Origin: Paracoccaceae bacterium
GTDB lineage: Bacteria; Pseudomonadota; Alphaproteobacteria; Rhodobacterales; Rhodobacteraceae
Direction of reading: 5' to 3'
DNA: 20,018 nucleotides
Assembly: GCA_002712045.1 (NCBI GenBank)
Contig: PARX01000055.1
Coordinates: 1-20,018, forward strand
Shown: positions 7,616-15,976 of the stretch, one piece after another
Numbering within the stretch: the stretch's first letter is position 1
Layout of the letters: every line of letters begins with the position of its first letter
Made by a program: the position numbers and the translations under genes
Notes under the pieces: model-generated
What the model saw: the letters and a program-made list of their open reading frames with translations, nothing else
Database searches by the model: none
What the model was told of the DNA's origin: nothing

Positions 7616-8119
7616 ATGATTTTTACTAAAAAATTAGTTGAAAAGACCATTTGGTTTTCATTGATTACGCAATTAATTACAAGTTTCATACCAATACATG
7701 CGTTTTTTATTAAACTTCCAGAAAACGATAAAATATTGGGCGACATACTGGGATTAGAAACAATCGTGCAGTTTGTTGAAATGGTATTCTATGTTTGGAT
7801 TGCCAGTTCTGTTTTAAATGTTAATAAAATGGCGTCAAGAAGATATATAGATTGGGTTATAACGACACCAATGATGCTTCTCTCGACAATAATGTTTATG
7901 AAATACAAAGAAACCAAAGAAACCAAAGAAACCAAAGGCAATGACGATTTAGATAAAAAACCGTTAACTACCAAGAATTTTTTAACCGATAACAAAGAAA
8001 ATATTTTTTTAATATTTGGATATAATTTACTTATGTTATTATTTGGATACTTAGGTGAAACAAATGTAATTTCAAACTATATATCAATACCTATTGGTTT
8101 TATCTTTTTTATAAAATAG
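7616..8119 (+). CDS. Viral rhodopsin (group I-like), N-terminal part to a premature TAG
   Basis: This frame encodes TM1-TM5 of a microbial-type (type I) rhodopsin. TM2 has E48 and E55, and TM3 holds RYIDWVITTPMML, with D79, T83 and S90 at the positions of D85, T89 and D96 of bacteriorhodopsin (a DTS-type motif). TM4 includes YNLLMLLFGYLGE. The two TM2 glutamates are spaced as in viral group I rhodopsins such as OLPVR1, reported as light-gated cation channels; that assignment is from memory. A KET-KET-KET tract (residues 98-106) lies in the TM3-TM4 loop. The frame then ends at TAG 8117-8119 inside TM5, but reading continues in phase to 8332. Alone, this part lacks the retinal lysine and would not be a rhodopsin. 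It follows RPB3/RPB11 by 28 bases. Confidence 0.8.
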   Translation: MIFTKKLVEKTIWFSLITQLITSFIPIHAFFIKLPENDKILGDILGLETIVQFVEMVFYVWIASSVLNVNKMASRRYIDWVITTPMMLLSTIMFMKYKETKETKETKGNDDLDKKPLTTKNFLTDNKENIFLIFGYNLLMLLFGYLGETNVISNYISIPIGFIFFIK

Positions 8120-8332
8120 TTTGAAGTTATTTATAAAAATTATGCTAATAAAACTTTACAGGGAGAGAAACTATTCTTATTTTTAACTATAATTTGGGGA
8201 CTTTATGGTGTAGCAGCAACATTTTCGCCAAATTTAAAGAATGTAAGCTATAATGTATTAGATATAGTATCTAAAAATTTTTATGGTTTATACATTTATT
8301 ATGAAATATTAAAACTTGCTGGTGTTAATTAG
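8120..8332 (+). pseudogene. Rhodopsin C-terminal part (end of TM5, TM6, TM7) downstream of an in-frame TAG
   Basis: The same reading frame as 7616-8119 stays open for 70 further codons. It encodes the TM5 end (FEVIYKNYANK), TM6 (FLTIIWGLYGVAATFSP) and TM7 (VLDIVSKNFYGLYIYY). The retinal Schiff-base lysine is K220, counting TAG as residue 168. D216 matches D212 of bacteriorhodopsin, and N221 matches the Asn next to the lysine reported in OLPVR1. There is no ATG in frame in this part, so it cannot be made alone from an AUG. It ends with a second TAG at 8330-8332. The strong conservation after the stop suggests a recent mutation, a sequence error or readthrough. Confidence 0.8.
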
Positions 8333-8376
8333 AAACATGTTTAACAATAAAAAATCAACAATAAAAAAATTCAACA

Positions 8377-8408
8377 TTAAATATATTTAACAATTAAATA
8401 TATTTAAT
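8377..8408. repeat. Paired palindromes after the rhodopsin gene
   Basis: Two copies of the palindrome ttaaatatatttaa occur at 8377-8390 and, extended to 16 bases, 8393-8408. A further palindrome, aaacatgttt, sits directly after the rhodopsin's final stop at 8333-8342. The gap of 112 bases has no ORF. These may be 3'-end hairpins for the rhodopsin transcript or promoter elements of the next gene. Confidence 0.4.
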
Positions 8409-8444
8409 ATTATTGATATAAATTTCTACTATAAATATAAGATA

Positions 8445-9203
8445 ATGGATGAAACATCAGAAAACAATGTGAATATAAAATTGGGAGACATTATTGAAAT
8501 TGAAGCATTAGACGATATGTTATTCCATAATATTAAGTTTTTTGTTAAATATATTGATAAAAAAAAATTTGTCTTAATTTCGGAAGAAAATGACGAGCAA
8601 ACATTATTAATTAATGAAGAAGGTGGTTTAATCAATGAAAACATATCTGGTATAAACATTTTACATCGTGAAAAAGATAAAGGCTACGCAAAACAAAATG
8701 GATTGACAGTTGGTACATGGATAGATATACAGTTTAACACTAATGTTCCGATGATTATTACTGGACAAATAACAAATTTAGACGAGGACCAAATAGAAAT
8801 TAAATTGACGAATGAAGAAGTAATATATATTGATTTTGCTTACAAAGGAATACCTATTGATTTACAAATTGAAAAAATAATAATTCGCGATACACCAATA
8901 ACAAGTAAAAATTTAACCCCGCAGGATATATCAGAAGGCGACGAAGATTCAACACCGGAATCGACAAAGGATTTAACTGGTAAAGATGAGAGTAACGAAC
9001 CCCAAGAACCCCAAGAACCCCAAGAACCCCAAGATGATATTTATAGCGACGACGCAATAAAAGATGTGGAGATAGAAGAAAAATTAAATAAAATAGATGA
9101 TATTAACAAACAAATTTTTGAAGCAGACCAAATATCATTTGGTGAAGATTTGGAAGAAATCGTGCAAATAATAAATATACCAGAGTCCAAAAAAATTATA
9201 TAA
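8445..9203 (+). CDS. Conserved giant-virus protein, N-terminal piece of a frameshifted giant protein, 252 aa
   Basis: The N-terminal ~140 residues form two beta-rich parts: KLGDIIEIEALDDMLFH and then GTWIDIQFNTNVPMIITGQI, ITNLDEDQIEIKL, YIDFAYKGIPIDLQIEKIII. Residues about 145-195 are acidic and disordered, with a QEP-QEP-QEP-QEP tract encoded by four copies of the 9-base unit gaaccccaa (8997-9032). The C-terminus ends ESKKII. I recall the N-terminal domain from very large proteins of mimivirus relatives of unknown function, usually continuing into the sequence encoded by the next ORF. After an A7 run at 9189-9195 the homologous reading moves to another frame, so this ORF is probably the broken-off start of the next one. 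A separately expressed small protein is an alternative. Confidence 0.75.
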   Translation: MDETSENNVNIKLGDIIEIEALDDMLFHNIKFFVKYIDKKKFVLISEENDEQTLLINEEGGLINENISGINILHREKDKGYAKQNGLTVGTWIDIQFNTNVPMIITGQITNLDEDQIEIKLTNEEVIYIDFAYKGIPIDLQIEKIIIRDTPITSKNLTPQDISEGDEDSTPESTKDLTGKDESNEPQEPQEPQEPQDDIYSDDAIKDVEIEEKLNKIDDINKQIFEADQISFGEDLEEIVQIINIPESKKII

Positions 9204-9225
9204 TATCGATAAACAGACAAATGAT

Positions 9226-12200
9226 ATGTTAAACGAGTTTCTCTCTAATATTGCAAATATTAACAGAACAGAAGAGGTTGTCAATAATATTCATTTGATT
9301 ATTGATAGGTATGTTCAATTGCGTAAAGAATTTTCAACGTTTGATAAAAATGATAATATAATTTCTTTTATAAAAAAGGGTGCCGAATACAAACCTTTAG
9401 TGAAATCTTTACAGGAGCTAGATAAAAAATTATATTGGATAATGCCGGTTACTAAGAATAAAAAGAAAGTGTATGACGTTGATAATGATGATAATTATAA
9501 ATATATTATTCAAAAAACATTAGGCAATAGCTTATTAGATATTGACGAAATAAATAATAAATTTGCCGAAAAAAAATCACAAGACGCTCCCAATAAATAT
9601 AAAATATACCTGGATTCCATAACCGATTACTATAAATCGTTTGGTTATTCAAATATTAAAGACGATGTTATTATTAGCAAAGAAATAAAAACCGATATAA
9701 ATGCAATTATAAATAATTTTGAAGATTTTAACAGTAGCGTAGTTCAAAACGAAATAATAACTAAAAACAAATTTGTTTCGCAAAATTATAGCACAGGTTT
9801 ACAATATTTAAAAACTTTTAAAAACGAAGTGTTCATGAATAATATAAAAAATGATGTATTGGATATTAAATCATTCATCACCCTTCCAATAAAAGTTTTG
9901 AATTTTTCTTACATTAATTTGCCAACAACAAACATTTTAACGAAGGCAGATTTAAATAATAATTTTATTTCATTGTGGAAAATATTAAATAAAAGATCTA
10001 ATATAAACTCGCATATTGTAACAGATATTGATAAACCATTGGAACATGACAAGGATACTTATCTTAATAATATTACCGAATATACAATAGATCCGGAGAT
10101 AATTACTAAATACAGCGATAAAAATGAATTATACGAAAAATTTTTAAACACTATTATACCTAAAACAAGAGTATTATTCAATTTGATAAAAAAAGATATC
10201 ACTGAAAAATTAACAGTTTACGATATTATACGATACTTAGAACCTTTTATGATATATTCGAGCGACATTTCTTACATGCAGTATAACGAATTTGTTAATT
10301 TTATTAGAGAGAAGATTAGCGAATACAAAAAGATTTATGTCCAAAATATACGAAATTTAAGTAATATGTATGTCAAATCGAAAGATTATGAATTGAATTT
10401 ACATACTTTGCTTAAAAGTAATGAAAAAGTATTTAAAGATGTTATCGAAAGTTATAAAATTCCATATGATAATAGCATAACTAACGAAGAAATAATGGCC
10501 CGCATGTTTAAGATTGATAATTGCAACCTGTATAATATTGCCATCAGTATTTTAACAATTAAATTAAAAATAACTAATAATGTTCAAGATATTACAACTT
10601 TAATTGATGAAAAAAAAACATTATTAGAAAACGAAAATAAAATATTAGATAATTCGGAAAATAACGATGATTGTAATAAATATGTAATAGCAAAAAAATA
10701 TATTGCGGTTGATGAACTTGAGGAAGATAATGGGGTAGATATTTATTATGACCGTCAGTATGATAAAACATTATACGACTTGTTAAAGGAGCATGAAAAC
10801 GAAATTAATACATTTGAAGGCGACGAAATTAAAATCGGTTATTTATCAAAACAATTAGAGAAAATAAATGGATTAAGCGAGATGAAAGCTTTGCGAGAAG
10901 CAAAGGCGATCATTAAAAAGAAACGGTTGGTAGAAGAGGGCGAATATGCAATTCTTGACTACGACGATAAGATATTATACTATAAAAGGGAAGATAAAAC
11001 TTGGATTCAAGATAAAAATATAGATGAAACATTGTTTACTGATGATACAAAGGTATTTTGTAATTTTAAATTAAAGTGCATTACAAATGAAAATGATTGT
11101 GAGAATTTTAAGAATAAAGACAACGCTTTAGAAATAAATAAATATAAAACAATTGTAGATGAATTTGATACAACACTTGCGCTAAGTAAAGAGCAAACAG
11201 TAAACAAGATAAAAAAATCATATGAAAAAGCATTACAAAATATAAAGATTAATAGAGTAATCGTCAATAATGCGGATTTAAAATACAATAAGCAACAAAA
11301 TTTAATTGCAGGAACATTAGAAATTAATGATATTGTTGTTTCGCCTTATGATAATATAGCAAGTATAATATTGGGTCAGAATGACATTGTAAAAAAATAT
11401 AATGATATAAATAAATTTATCAGGATATATACCCGAGAGCATGAAAATAGCGATAAGGAGGATGAAATGTGGTTATATTGTATAACAACCGGCGTTAAAC
11501 TATTACCAGTGTTTATAAAGAAATTATCTGATGCGTTTCTTACTGGTAATACAAAACATTATCTTGACACCATTGCTAAAATATGTGCAGAACAAGGTAC
11601 AATAAGCGACGACGAATCTTTTTGGATAGACGAATATAGTGGTTATAATATTGTCCCGATCGATTTCTCCAACCAAGAAGACTATAATGAGCAAGGATTT
11701 AAGATGAAAACAAGCGATGTTTTAGATAATGATATTAATGATATTATTTCGGATTCCAATGATAAAAAATCCAATAAAAATTATGATAATCCTGTTGCCA
11801 ATATTAGTATTGTTGTGATTAACGCATTTATGAAATTCACAGGAGTTATTATTAGCAACGATAATATGGAATTTATAATAAATAATGTAATTTTACACTC
11901 GCAAAATCCTAAGATTCTTCCGAGCAAAAAATCATATGAGGCAAAGATTAATAAACAAGATAAAAAGGATGGAAAGAAGTTTGCTAGTTATGATAAATTT
12001 AAAAAGAAACAAAGTATTATTTTAACATTATGCTATTTACTAATAGTAATACAAACAAGTATTCCTGATATTAAAACAAAAAAACAATTCCCTGGTTGTA
12101 AAACATCTTTCAAAGGTTACCCATTAGATAGTAATGAGGATAGCGTATCCGGTATTAAATTTATAGCGTGTGTTATAAGTAATATCAAGAGTTCTATAGA

Positions 12201-14379
12201 ACCATGGGATTCAATTAAAAGTATGAATGATAAAAAAATAATTACAGAGATGATTAATATTATAAAGAAATACATTTTGGCAAGTTCCGATGTTAAAAAA
12301 TTAATTAGCGATAAATTAGAAAATATTAAAACAAAGGGTGATGGTATTGATGATGTAATTGAAAATTTAAATTTAATTACTTGGAATAATTTTTTACCTT
12401 TATTGACACCGGTTAAATTAAATAATGTGAATAATATTACAAGTGATTTTATTTCAGAATTAAAGAATGACATGAAAAAAGGTTCGATGAATCAATATGA
12501 AAAGATACAAATAATCCGCGGCAAAATAATTTTATATACCGCTAAAATACAGGAAGTTATACAAAATATTATATCCCAAAAAACCACCATATTATCAAGT
12601 AATTCACAGCAACCATTCTTAGAAAACGCTTGTTGTAACGAAAATAATTTAAATTCTTTAGAATATTTTATTAATATTAGACCTGAAATAATTAATTATA
12701 ATAATAATAATGCTTCTATGCAAGATATATTAGATGATGTAGGTAAATTAGGAAAAGCACCTATTATATTTTCACCCGAAAACACAAAGAGTAAAAAAAC
12801 AACTATTGATCATGAGTATTCGGAAGAGACTATATACCAAGCATTTATCACCTACTGTAATTTTAATTCAGATTTACCAATTAACCCTACTCTCTCATCA
12901 ATCTGTTTGCAAAAACCAGATGATTATAATAATAATAATACGATCGAAGAAAATATTAAAATTCTAAAAGAAAATGGTATAAATTATTCTGGCGATAGTC
13001 TTCTCCAATTAATGAATATAGTTAATAAGGAAAATATAATTAAAAGAGATATCCGTAATGCTACAATAAATAATGTTCAGTCATACCGAATGATATTACA
13101 AAACATAATGAATCAAGATACGTCAATATTACCGGATGAGTTTATTGAAAAAATGTTTTCTATGATTGACTCTGTTGATGGTGCCAGAAATTTAACAGAG
13201 GATACCGATGAAATGATAGAAATGAAGAAATATCTAAAACAAGAAGAAAATATTAAAATGAGAAATCAAATAATCCAATTTTTAAAAGAGAATACCGATA
13301 AAAAAAAGAATGGCAAGGTTATCGATTGTATAAAAAATATTATGAAATTTAATATTAATGTACCGGATGATAATTTAGAAAATAATTTAGAAAATAATAT
13401 TCGAAATAATGATAATGCCAGTTTCAGTTCTATAGAATTTATTAAAAATGTCTTTAGAGATATTTGTATTACATTTCCCAACATGATTTTAAATAAAATA
13501 GACTATTCGGAAATGACCGTACCAAAACACTGGAAGTTGTCATTAAATCATAATAATGATATCAAAAAATATTTATCAGATTATTACAAGAGTTTTTATC
13601 AATTTTACGACGACGATGTTATAGAATTATTGCTGAATAAGGTAATGCCGGATATTAATTTTATTTATGAATTGGCGATGAACACATACTTTAATTCTTC
13701 TATGTATGATAATGATACAAAGTTTTATTCTATATTTACTAACGATATTTGCGAACAATTGTTCACATTTTATTTTTATTCTATTATAGTTAAATTTATA
13801 AATGTCTTAGAAGAAGACGAAGATGATTTTTTAAATAAATCAGAATATTCAAGCGACGAAGATAACGAAGCGGACGAGTTGAGTTATATTATTACTGCGG
13901 AGAAGAGTTCTTTAAATAAAAATACCGGTAATTTATTGCGTGTTATTATAGAAAGGGTTTGTTCGGATAAACAAGATATTAATTTGAGTTATGATATGCT
14001 TATGAATAAAATACACAGAGAGAAAGAAAGAGAGAAGGATAATATAGTAGAGACACTTAAGAATATGACTACCGAAGAACGCGAAATAGAAAATTTGTTT
14101 AAAAATAATAAATTAGGTAAATGGAGCAAAGGACTGCAAAAAGGAGTGCACACATATCAAGGAGACACATACGACGAAGAAAGAGGCGAGATGGAAAAGC
14201 AAATGATAATGGAAGCCAAATTAGGAAGTATAGCAAATGACCCAAACAGGGATGTAATCGCGATGGATATGCAAAACCAAGAATTGATAGCACACCAAAT
14301 AGAAAGTGAAGAATATTCAATGAAACATTTAGGCGATGATGATGATTTTGGAGATATGGACGGAGACGAATTCTTTTAA
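9226..14379 (+). CDS. Giant conserved viral protein of unknown function, 1717 aa
   Basis: The longest gene in the window encodes a soluble, mostly helical protein with no membrane segment and no enzyme motif that I can identify. Landmarks are LEPFMIYSSDISYMQYNEFV (about 340), a Cys-containing part near 740-800 (WLYCITTGVKLLPVF, then ICAEQGTISDDESFWIDEYS), PGCKTSFKGYPLDSNEDSVS (about 960), PFLENACCNE (about 1130) and a charged coiled-coil-like C-terminus ending DDDDFGDMDGDEFF. I recall homologous giant proteins, hypothetical only, conserved in mimivirus relatives. The ATG at 9226 is probably not the true start: the frame is open back to 9175, and NIDKQTND before the Met fits the family's sequence. 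The protein probably fuses with the 252-residue ORF to ~1977 residues. A structural or transcription-related role is unknown. Confidence 0.8.
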   Translation: MLNEFLSNIANINRTEEVVNNIHLIIDRYVQLRKEFSTFDKNDNIISFIKKGAEYKPLVKSLQELDKKLYWIMPVTKNKKKVYDVDNDDNYKYIIQKTLGNSLLDIDEINNKFAEKKSQDAPNKYKIYLDSITDYYKSFGYSNIKDDVIISKEIKTDINAIINNFEDFNSSVVQNEIITKNKFVSQNYSTGLQYLKTFKNEVFMNNIKNDVLDIKSFITLPIKVLNFSYINLPTTNILTKADLNNNFISLWKILNKRSNINSHIVTDIDKPLEHDKDTYLNNITEYTIDPEIITKYSDKNELYEKFLNTIIPKTRVLFNLIKKDITEKLTVYDIIRYLEPFMIYSSDISYMQYNEFVNFIREKISEYKKIYVQNIRNLSNMYVKSKDYELNLHTLLKSNEKVFKDVIESYKIPYDNSITNEEIMARMFKIDNCNLYNIAISILTIKLKITNNVQDITTLIDEKKTLLENENKILDNSENNDDCNKYVIAKKYIAVDELEEDNGVDIYYDRQYDKTLYDLLKEHENEINTFEGDEIKIGYLSKQLEKINGLSEMKALREAKAIIKKKRLVEEGEYAILDYDDKILYYKREDKTWIQDKNIDETLFTDDTKVFCNFKLKCITNENDCENFKNKDNALEINKYKTIVDEFDTTLALSKEQTVNKIKKSYEKALQNIKINRVIVNNADLKYNKQQNLIAGTLEINDIVVSPYDNIASIILGQNDIVKKYNDINKFIRIYTREHENSDKEDEMWLYCITTGVKLLPVFIKKLSDAFLTGNTKHYLDTIAKICAEQGTISDDESFWIDEYSGYNIVPIDFSNQEDYNEQGFKMKTSDVLDNDINDIISDSNDKKSNKNYDNPVANISIVVINAFMKFTGVIISNDNMEFIINNVILHSQNPKILPSKKSYEAKINKQDKKDGKKFASYDKFKKKQSIILTLCYLLIVIQTSIPDIKTKKQFPGCKTSFKGYPLDSNEDSVSGIKFIACVISNIKSSIEPWDSIKSMNDKKIITEMINIIKKYILASSDVKKLISDKLENIKTKGDGIDDVIENLNLITWNNFLPLLTPVKLNNVNNITSDFISELKNDMKKGSMNQYEKIQIIRGKIILYTAKIQEVIQNIISQKTTILSSNSQQPFLENACCNENNLNSLEYFINIRPEIINYNNNNASMQDILDDVGKLGKAPIIFSPENTKSKKTTIDHEYSEETIYQAFITYCNFNSDLPINPTLSSICLQKPDDYNNNNTIEENIKILKENGINYSGDSLLQLMNIVNKENIIKRDIRNATINNVQSYRMILQNIMNQDTSILPDEFIEKMFSMIDSVDGARNLTEDTDEMIEMKKYLKQEENIKMRNQIIQFLKENTDKKKNGKVIDCIKNIMKFNINVPDDNLENNLENNIRNNDNASFSSIEFIKNVFRDICITFPNMILNKIDYSEMTVPKHWKLSLNHNNDIKKYLSDYYKSFYQFYDDDVIELLLNKVMPDINFIYELAMNTYFNSSMYDNDTKFYSIFTNDICEQLFTFYFYSIIVKFINVLEEDEDDFLNKSEYSSDEDNEADELSYIITAEKSSLNKNTGNLLRVIIERVCSDKQDINLSYDMLMNKIHREKEREKDNIVETLKNMTTEEREIENLFKNNKLGKWSKGLQKGVHTYQGDTYDEERGEMEKQMIMEAKLGSIANDPNRDVIAMDMQNQELIAHQIESEEYSMKHLGDDDDFGDMDGDEFF

Positions 14380-14448
14380 TTCTTTTAAAAAATAATAATA
14401 AATCAGCATATATTTATGTTGCCGCTACATGTATCGTAATAAAAACTG

Positions 14449-14479
14449 TTATTTATAATATAAATTATGTTATAAATAA
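14449..14479. terminator. Hairpin after the 1717-residue gene
   Basis: Perfect 10-base arms (ttatttataa at 14449-14458, ttataaataa at 14470-14479) flank an 11-base loop in the 150-base gap between two rightward genes. It may be a 3'-end hairpin of the giant gene's mRNA. The rest of the gap is AT-rich, with one GC-containing island near 14420-14437. Confidence 0.45.
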
Positions 14480-14529
14480 TAAAAATTTAAATAGTAAATA
14501 ATAAAAAACTTCTTTAATATTATAATATA

Positions 14530-14778
14530 ATGATGAATAGAAACTATATTAGACGTAATATTACAACTATCGCAATAATAATATATGCGTTGCTTTATAC
14601 AATTGTTATAATGTTAAAACCCGCCTTCGTATACAACGAAGATGGAAGTTTGCGAGATTTCGGGATTGGATATAAAAAAAAGACAGTAATTCCGGTTTGG
14701 TTAGTAGCAATATGTTTAGCGATAGTTTCATATTTTGGTGTTTTATATTATTTAACTTACACTAAAATGGTCGAATAA
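14530..14778 (+). CDS. Small two-helix membrane protein, 82 aa
   Basis: Two membrane segments lie at residues about 12-30 and 52-74. Between them is the motif KPAFVYNEDGSLRDFGIGYKKK, here seen as KPAFVYNEDGSLRDFGIGY. The N-terminus is basic (NRNYIRRN). I recall this loop motif from a small membrane protein conserved in mimivirus relatives, likely a virion membrane component, without known function. Its stop lies 2 bases from the stop of the convergent gene at 14781-15548. Without a search I treat the virion link as inference. Confidence 0.75.
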   Translation: MMNRNYIRRNITTIAIIIYALLYTIVIMLKPAFVYNEDGSLRDFGIGYKKKTVIPVWLVAICLAIVSYFGVLYYLTYTKMVE

Positions 14779-14780
14779 CT

Positions 14781-15548
14781 TTAATCGGTTATTTTATAAA
14801 CAGTCTCGGGTTCTTTATTTAATTTCTTTTTTTCGATTTCTTTTATCTTATCATCATTATTTTTCATGACACTAATTGGTTTTTTACAACCTGCATTTAG
14901 AATATAATTATAACTGGCTGATGTAATAAGACTACCAATTAATATATACCAAATATATTCAGAAACAAAATATTTAATTCTTACAAAGTTTTCTAATTTA
15001 CCTTTTAATGTAGGATCGCCCTTAACTCCAGATTTAAATAAAATACTTGAGGTATCCCAGAATTTAGAAAAATTGGAAGGCGTTATTTGATTAATTAATA
15101 ATGATTCATTACCATATATTTGTGCTAAAGATTGTTGAATATTTTTCTCACTATTACTTAAAAACTTAAGATTTGTTGTAGCCTTTGGTTTAAATATTTC
15201 GTGTATTACTTTAGATAAACCTAATATTTTAACAAAACCATAACCAAATGTATTTGAAAAGGGCGCCAACCAACCTGGGAATAACATTATCATTAAATTA
15301 AATACGCCAAAAATTAATATCCAGGGTATTGCGGTAACAAATATCGCTGTTAATACTTGGTTGCTCCCACAAATCTTGCCTGTAAGATCTAAATTAATTA
15401 CATACTCTATTATAATTATCAATAATATGTACCCGATCGAGATTAGTTGTTCGCTTGATTTTAGATAATATTTAAGTGGAAAATATAATGTTGTCAATAT
15501 AAAAAACCATAACATTGCTGCCGACGGATTGGGTGTTTTATCGCTCAT
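14781..15548 (-). CDS. Multi-pass membrane protein of unknown function, 255 aa
   Basis: About four membrane segments are seen: residues about 9-28 (AMLWFFILTTLYFPLKYYL), 36-53 (IGYILLIIIIEYVINL), 66-90 (AIFVTAIPWILIFGVFNLMI) and 195-217 (YIWYILIGSLITSASYNYIL). Between the third and fourth lies a soluble part of ~100 residues with the phrases SLAQIYGNESLLINQITPSN and SKFWDTSSILFKSG. The C-terminus is charged. I recall similar proteins in mimivirus relatives, possibly virion membrane proteins. It converges with the 82-residue gene and diverges from the 114-residue gene with a 49-base shared promoter gap. Confidence 0.7.
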   Translation of the reverse strand: MSDKTPNPSAAMLWFFILTTLYFPLKYYLKSSEQLISIGYILLIIIIEYVINLDLTGKICGSNQVLTAIFVTAIPWILIFGVFNLMIMLFPGWLAPFSNTFGYGFVKILGLSKVIHEIFKPKATTNLKFLSNSEKNIQQSLAQIYGNESLLINQITPSNFSKFWDTSSILFKSGVKGDPTLKGKLENFVRIKYFVSEYIWYILIGSLITSASYNYILNAGCKKPISVMKNNDDKIKEIEKKKLNKEPETVYKITD

Positions 15549-15597
15549 ATATAAATAATATGTATAATATATTTTAAAAATATGACATTAATAATTA

Positions 15598-15942
15598 ATG
15601 AATGAAGAAACACCTATTTTATGTGAACCGGGTATGAAATATTTTATTAATTGTTCTCTTAAAGAAAGTCGTAAATTAAAAGAAAAACACTCGAGTTTAA
15701 TTTTTAATATAGTCATGACATTATCATTAATAGGGGCTATATCGTCAATACTTTTTTATAGATATAAAGGACGATTAACAAAAAAGGATATAGAAATAAA
15801 AAATCGAAAAAAACAAGAATATATAGTATCTAAATTACAACATTTAACAGCAATAAGAGAGAAAAATAATCTAAGTTTGATATCGGAATTACCTGTATTG
15901 GATAATAATCCAGAATTAGAAATGCTTAGAAGATATGCATAA
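15598..15942 (+). CDS. Single-pass membrane protein of unknown function, 114 aa
   Basis: A short N-terminal segment has two cysteines (C9 and C19, in CEPGMKYFINC), followed by a membrane helix at about residues 35-54 and a basic, helical C-terminus (KGRLTKKDIEIKNRKKQEY). The pattern resembles a small membrane protein I recall in mimivirus relatives, of unknown function. The two cysteines could form a disulfide outside the membrane. The start shares a 49-base divergent gap with the gene at 14781-15548. Its stop codon lies inside a perfect 30-base palindrome. Confidence 0.7.
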   Translation: MNEETPILCEPGMKYFINCSLKESRKLKEKHSSLIFNIVMTLSLIGAISSILFYRYKGRLTKKDIEIKNRKKQEYIVSKLQHLTAIREKNNLSLISELPVLDNNPELEMLRRYA

Positions 15943-15968
15943 ATTATAATTTATAAATTATAATTTAT
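15939..15968. terminator. Perfect 30-base palindrome over the stop codon
   Basis: Bases 15939-15968 equal their own reverse complement over the full 30 bases. The palindrome includes the TAA of the 114-residue gene at 15940-15942 and ends 8 bases before the next ATG at 15977. It can form a long hairpin in RNA or a cruciform in DNA. Mimivirus mRNAs end at such hairpins, so this is a candidate 3'-end signal. Confidence 0.55.
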
Positions 15969-15976
15969 AATTATAT

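Noticed and set aside
8117..8119. Genome-wide reassignment of TAG to an amino acid
   Set aside because: TAG ends the dCMP deaminase at the expected length, and the rhodopsin itself ends with TAG.
9189..9195. Standard -1 programmed frameshift on the A7 run
   Set aside because: The required shift is +1 or -2, and no downstream stimulatory structure is evident.
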